Shown here: positions 21,050-21,357 of the stretch, piece by piece | How positions within the stretch are numbered: position 1 is the first letter of the stretch | Layout of the letters: each line of letters opens with the position of its first letter | Assembly (NCBI GenBank): GCA_004296145.1 | Contig: SEBM01000007.1 | Span: 1-21,357 of the forward strand | Direction: 5' to 3' | Source of the DNA: Flavobacterium sp. | GTDB lineage: Bacteria > Bacteroidota > Bacteroidia > Flavobacteriales > Flavobacteriaceae | Length of the DNA stretch: 21,357 nucleotides | The notes under the pieces: generated by a model | The model's database searches: none | Told to the model about the DNA's origin: nothing | The model's input: only the letters and a program-made list of their open reading frames with translations | Translations under genes and position numbers: made by a program

Positions 21050-21103
21050 AGTCGCAGTCTCAGTTTACAGTATTCGGTCGCACTGAAAACTGAGACTGCG
21101 ACT
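21050..21103. repeat. Perfect 17-bp inverted repeat
   Basis: AGTCGCAGTCTCAGTTT (21050-21066) and its exact complement (21087-21103) flank a 20-nt loop. The loop itself contains GTCGCACTG, a partial third copy. It begins 6 nt after the YqhD-like stop codon and has no T-run of its own. It is another member of the gene-end hairpins in this window, unrelated in sequence to the others. Confidence 0.75.
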
Positions 21104-21120
21104 GAAAACTTATAAAAATA

Positions 21121-21157
21121 GAAAAGGCGTTCTTAACTTGTTTAGGAACGCCTTTTC
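21121..21157. terminator. Rho-independent terminator after the YqhD-like gene
   Basis: GAAAAGGCGTTC (21121-21132) pairs perfectly with GAACGCCTTTTC (21146-21157) around 13 nt. The A-rich left and T-rich right sides make it usable from both strands. The rest of the 313-nt end region (21045-21357) holds this stem, the repeat before it, and only one possible coding stretch at the far end. Confidence 0.9.
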
Positions 21158-21247
21158 AAAATACTAAAACAAAACTAACTAACTCAATTTTTGCTAAACT
21201 CATTAAAATTCTAATTTACAAATAGTTATAACGTAAGGTGTGTAACT

Positions 21248-21357
21248 TTATTGTGTGGCTTTGAAAATATTTTTAATTTTTTTTAAAAGTGCCTGAAAAC
21301 CACTGTAATTCAAGGTTGTTTTTAAATTTCTTAAATCAGATTTTGTATTATTACTAC
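21248..21357 (-). CDS. Possible C-terminal end of a minus-strand gene
   Basis: A minus-strand frame stays open from the right edge for 35 codons and stops at TAA (21250-21248), ending FKATQ. Its composition (LRNLKTTLNYSGFQALLKK) looks protein-like and helical, and a bidirectional terminator lies about 90 nt downstream. The product is not recognised, and a chance open frame of this length is possible. Confidence 0.3.
   Translation of the reverse strand, partial: SNNTKSDLRNLKTTLNYSGFQALLKKIKNIFKATQ

Noticed and set aside
1..21357. CRISPR arrays, tRNA or rRNA genes, prophage or transposase genes
   Set aside because: Reading through the window showed no regularly spaced direct repeats, no tRNA or rRNA-like segments, and no integrase, transposase or phage structural genes.

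Overview
The window looks like chromosomal DNA of a Flavobacterium or close relative (Bacteroidota). It is AT-rich. Adenine- and thymine-rich leaders replace strong Shine-Dalgarno sites, TAnnTTTG-type -7 boxes are present, and most gene ends carry inverted repeats of the kind common in Flavobacterium. This assignment is inferred from style and protein content, without a database search.

Left flank (1-1960, plus strand): guanylate kinase gmk, a small four-helix-bundle (23S-IVP type) gene framed by inverted repeats, and nadD. It closes with a long hairpin repeat and a bidirectional terminator.

Central block (1964-17850, all minus strand) is the accessory part, and reads from right to left. First comes a three-gene unit with almost no spacing. 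It holds nrtR (a Nudix plus winged-helix, ADP-ribose-type regulator of NAD genes), an HExxH metallopeptidase, and an 1800-residue protein. That protein combines a degenerate kinase-like N-terminus, DUF4011, a split superfamily-1 helicase, a nuclease-like domain and a C-terminal WGR domain. A 94-bp gap follows, with two NrtR-like palindromes bracketing a good flavobacterial promoter. Then comes a long run of NAD and ADP-ribose genes: a short PRPP-synthetase paralogue, a microbial PARG (TIGR02452), a nucleoside deoxyribosyltransferase-like protein, NADAR, a macro domain, KptA RNA 2'-phosphotransferase, and a PPP-type phosphoesterase. After these come a small charged protein, a VWA-like protein, a short divergent PurA paralogue, and nicotinamide phosphoribosyltransferase NadV.

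A plausible joint reading is as follows. KptA, and other NAD-consuming ADP-ribosylation made elsewhere or by an invader, release nicotinamide and ADP-ribose derivatives. PARG, macro, NADAR and perhaps the phosphoesterase remove ADP-ribose marks or by-products. The Prs-like enzyme and NadV rebuild NMN, or possibly NAD directly. NrtR senses the NAD/ADP-ribose state. The helicase/WGR plus peptidase pair looks like a defence or nucleic-acid-damage module tied to the same regulator. No ADP-ribosyltransferase writer is encoded in the window.

Right flank (17877-21357): a LysR-type regulator divergent from a secreted DJ-1/PfpI protein, then a YqhD-like NADPH-dependent aldehyde reductase, which suggests a carbonyl-stress group. 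A strong terminator follows, and possibly the tail of a further minus-strand gene.
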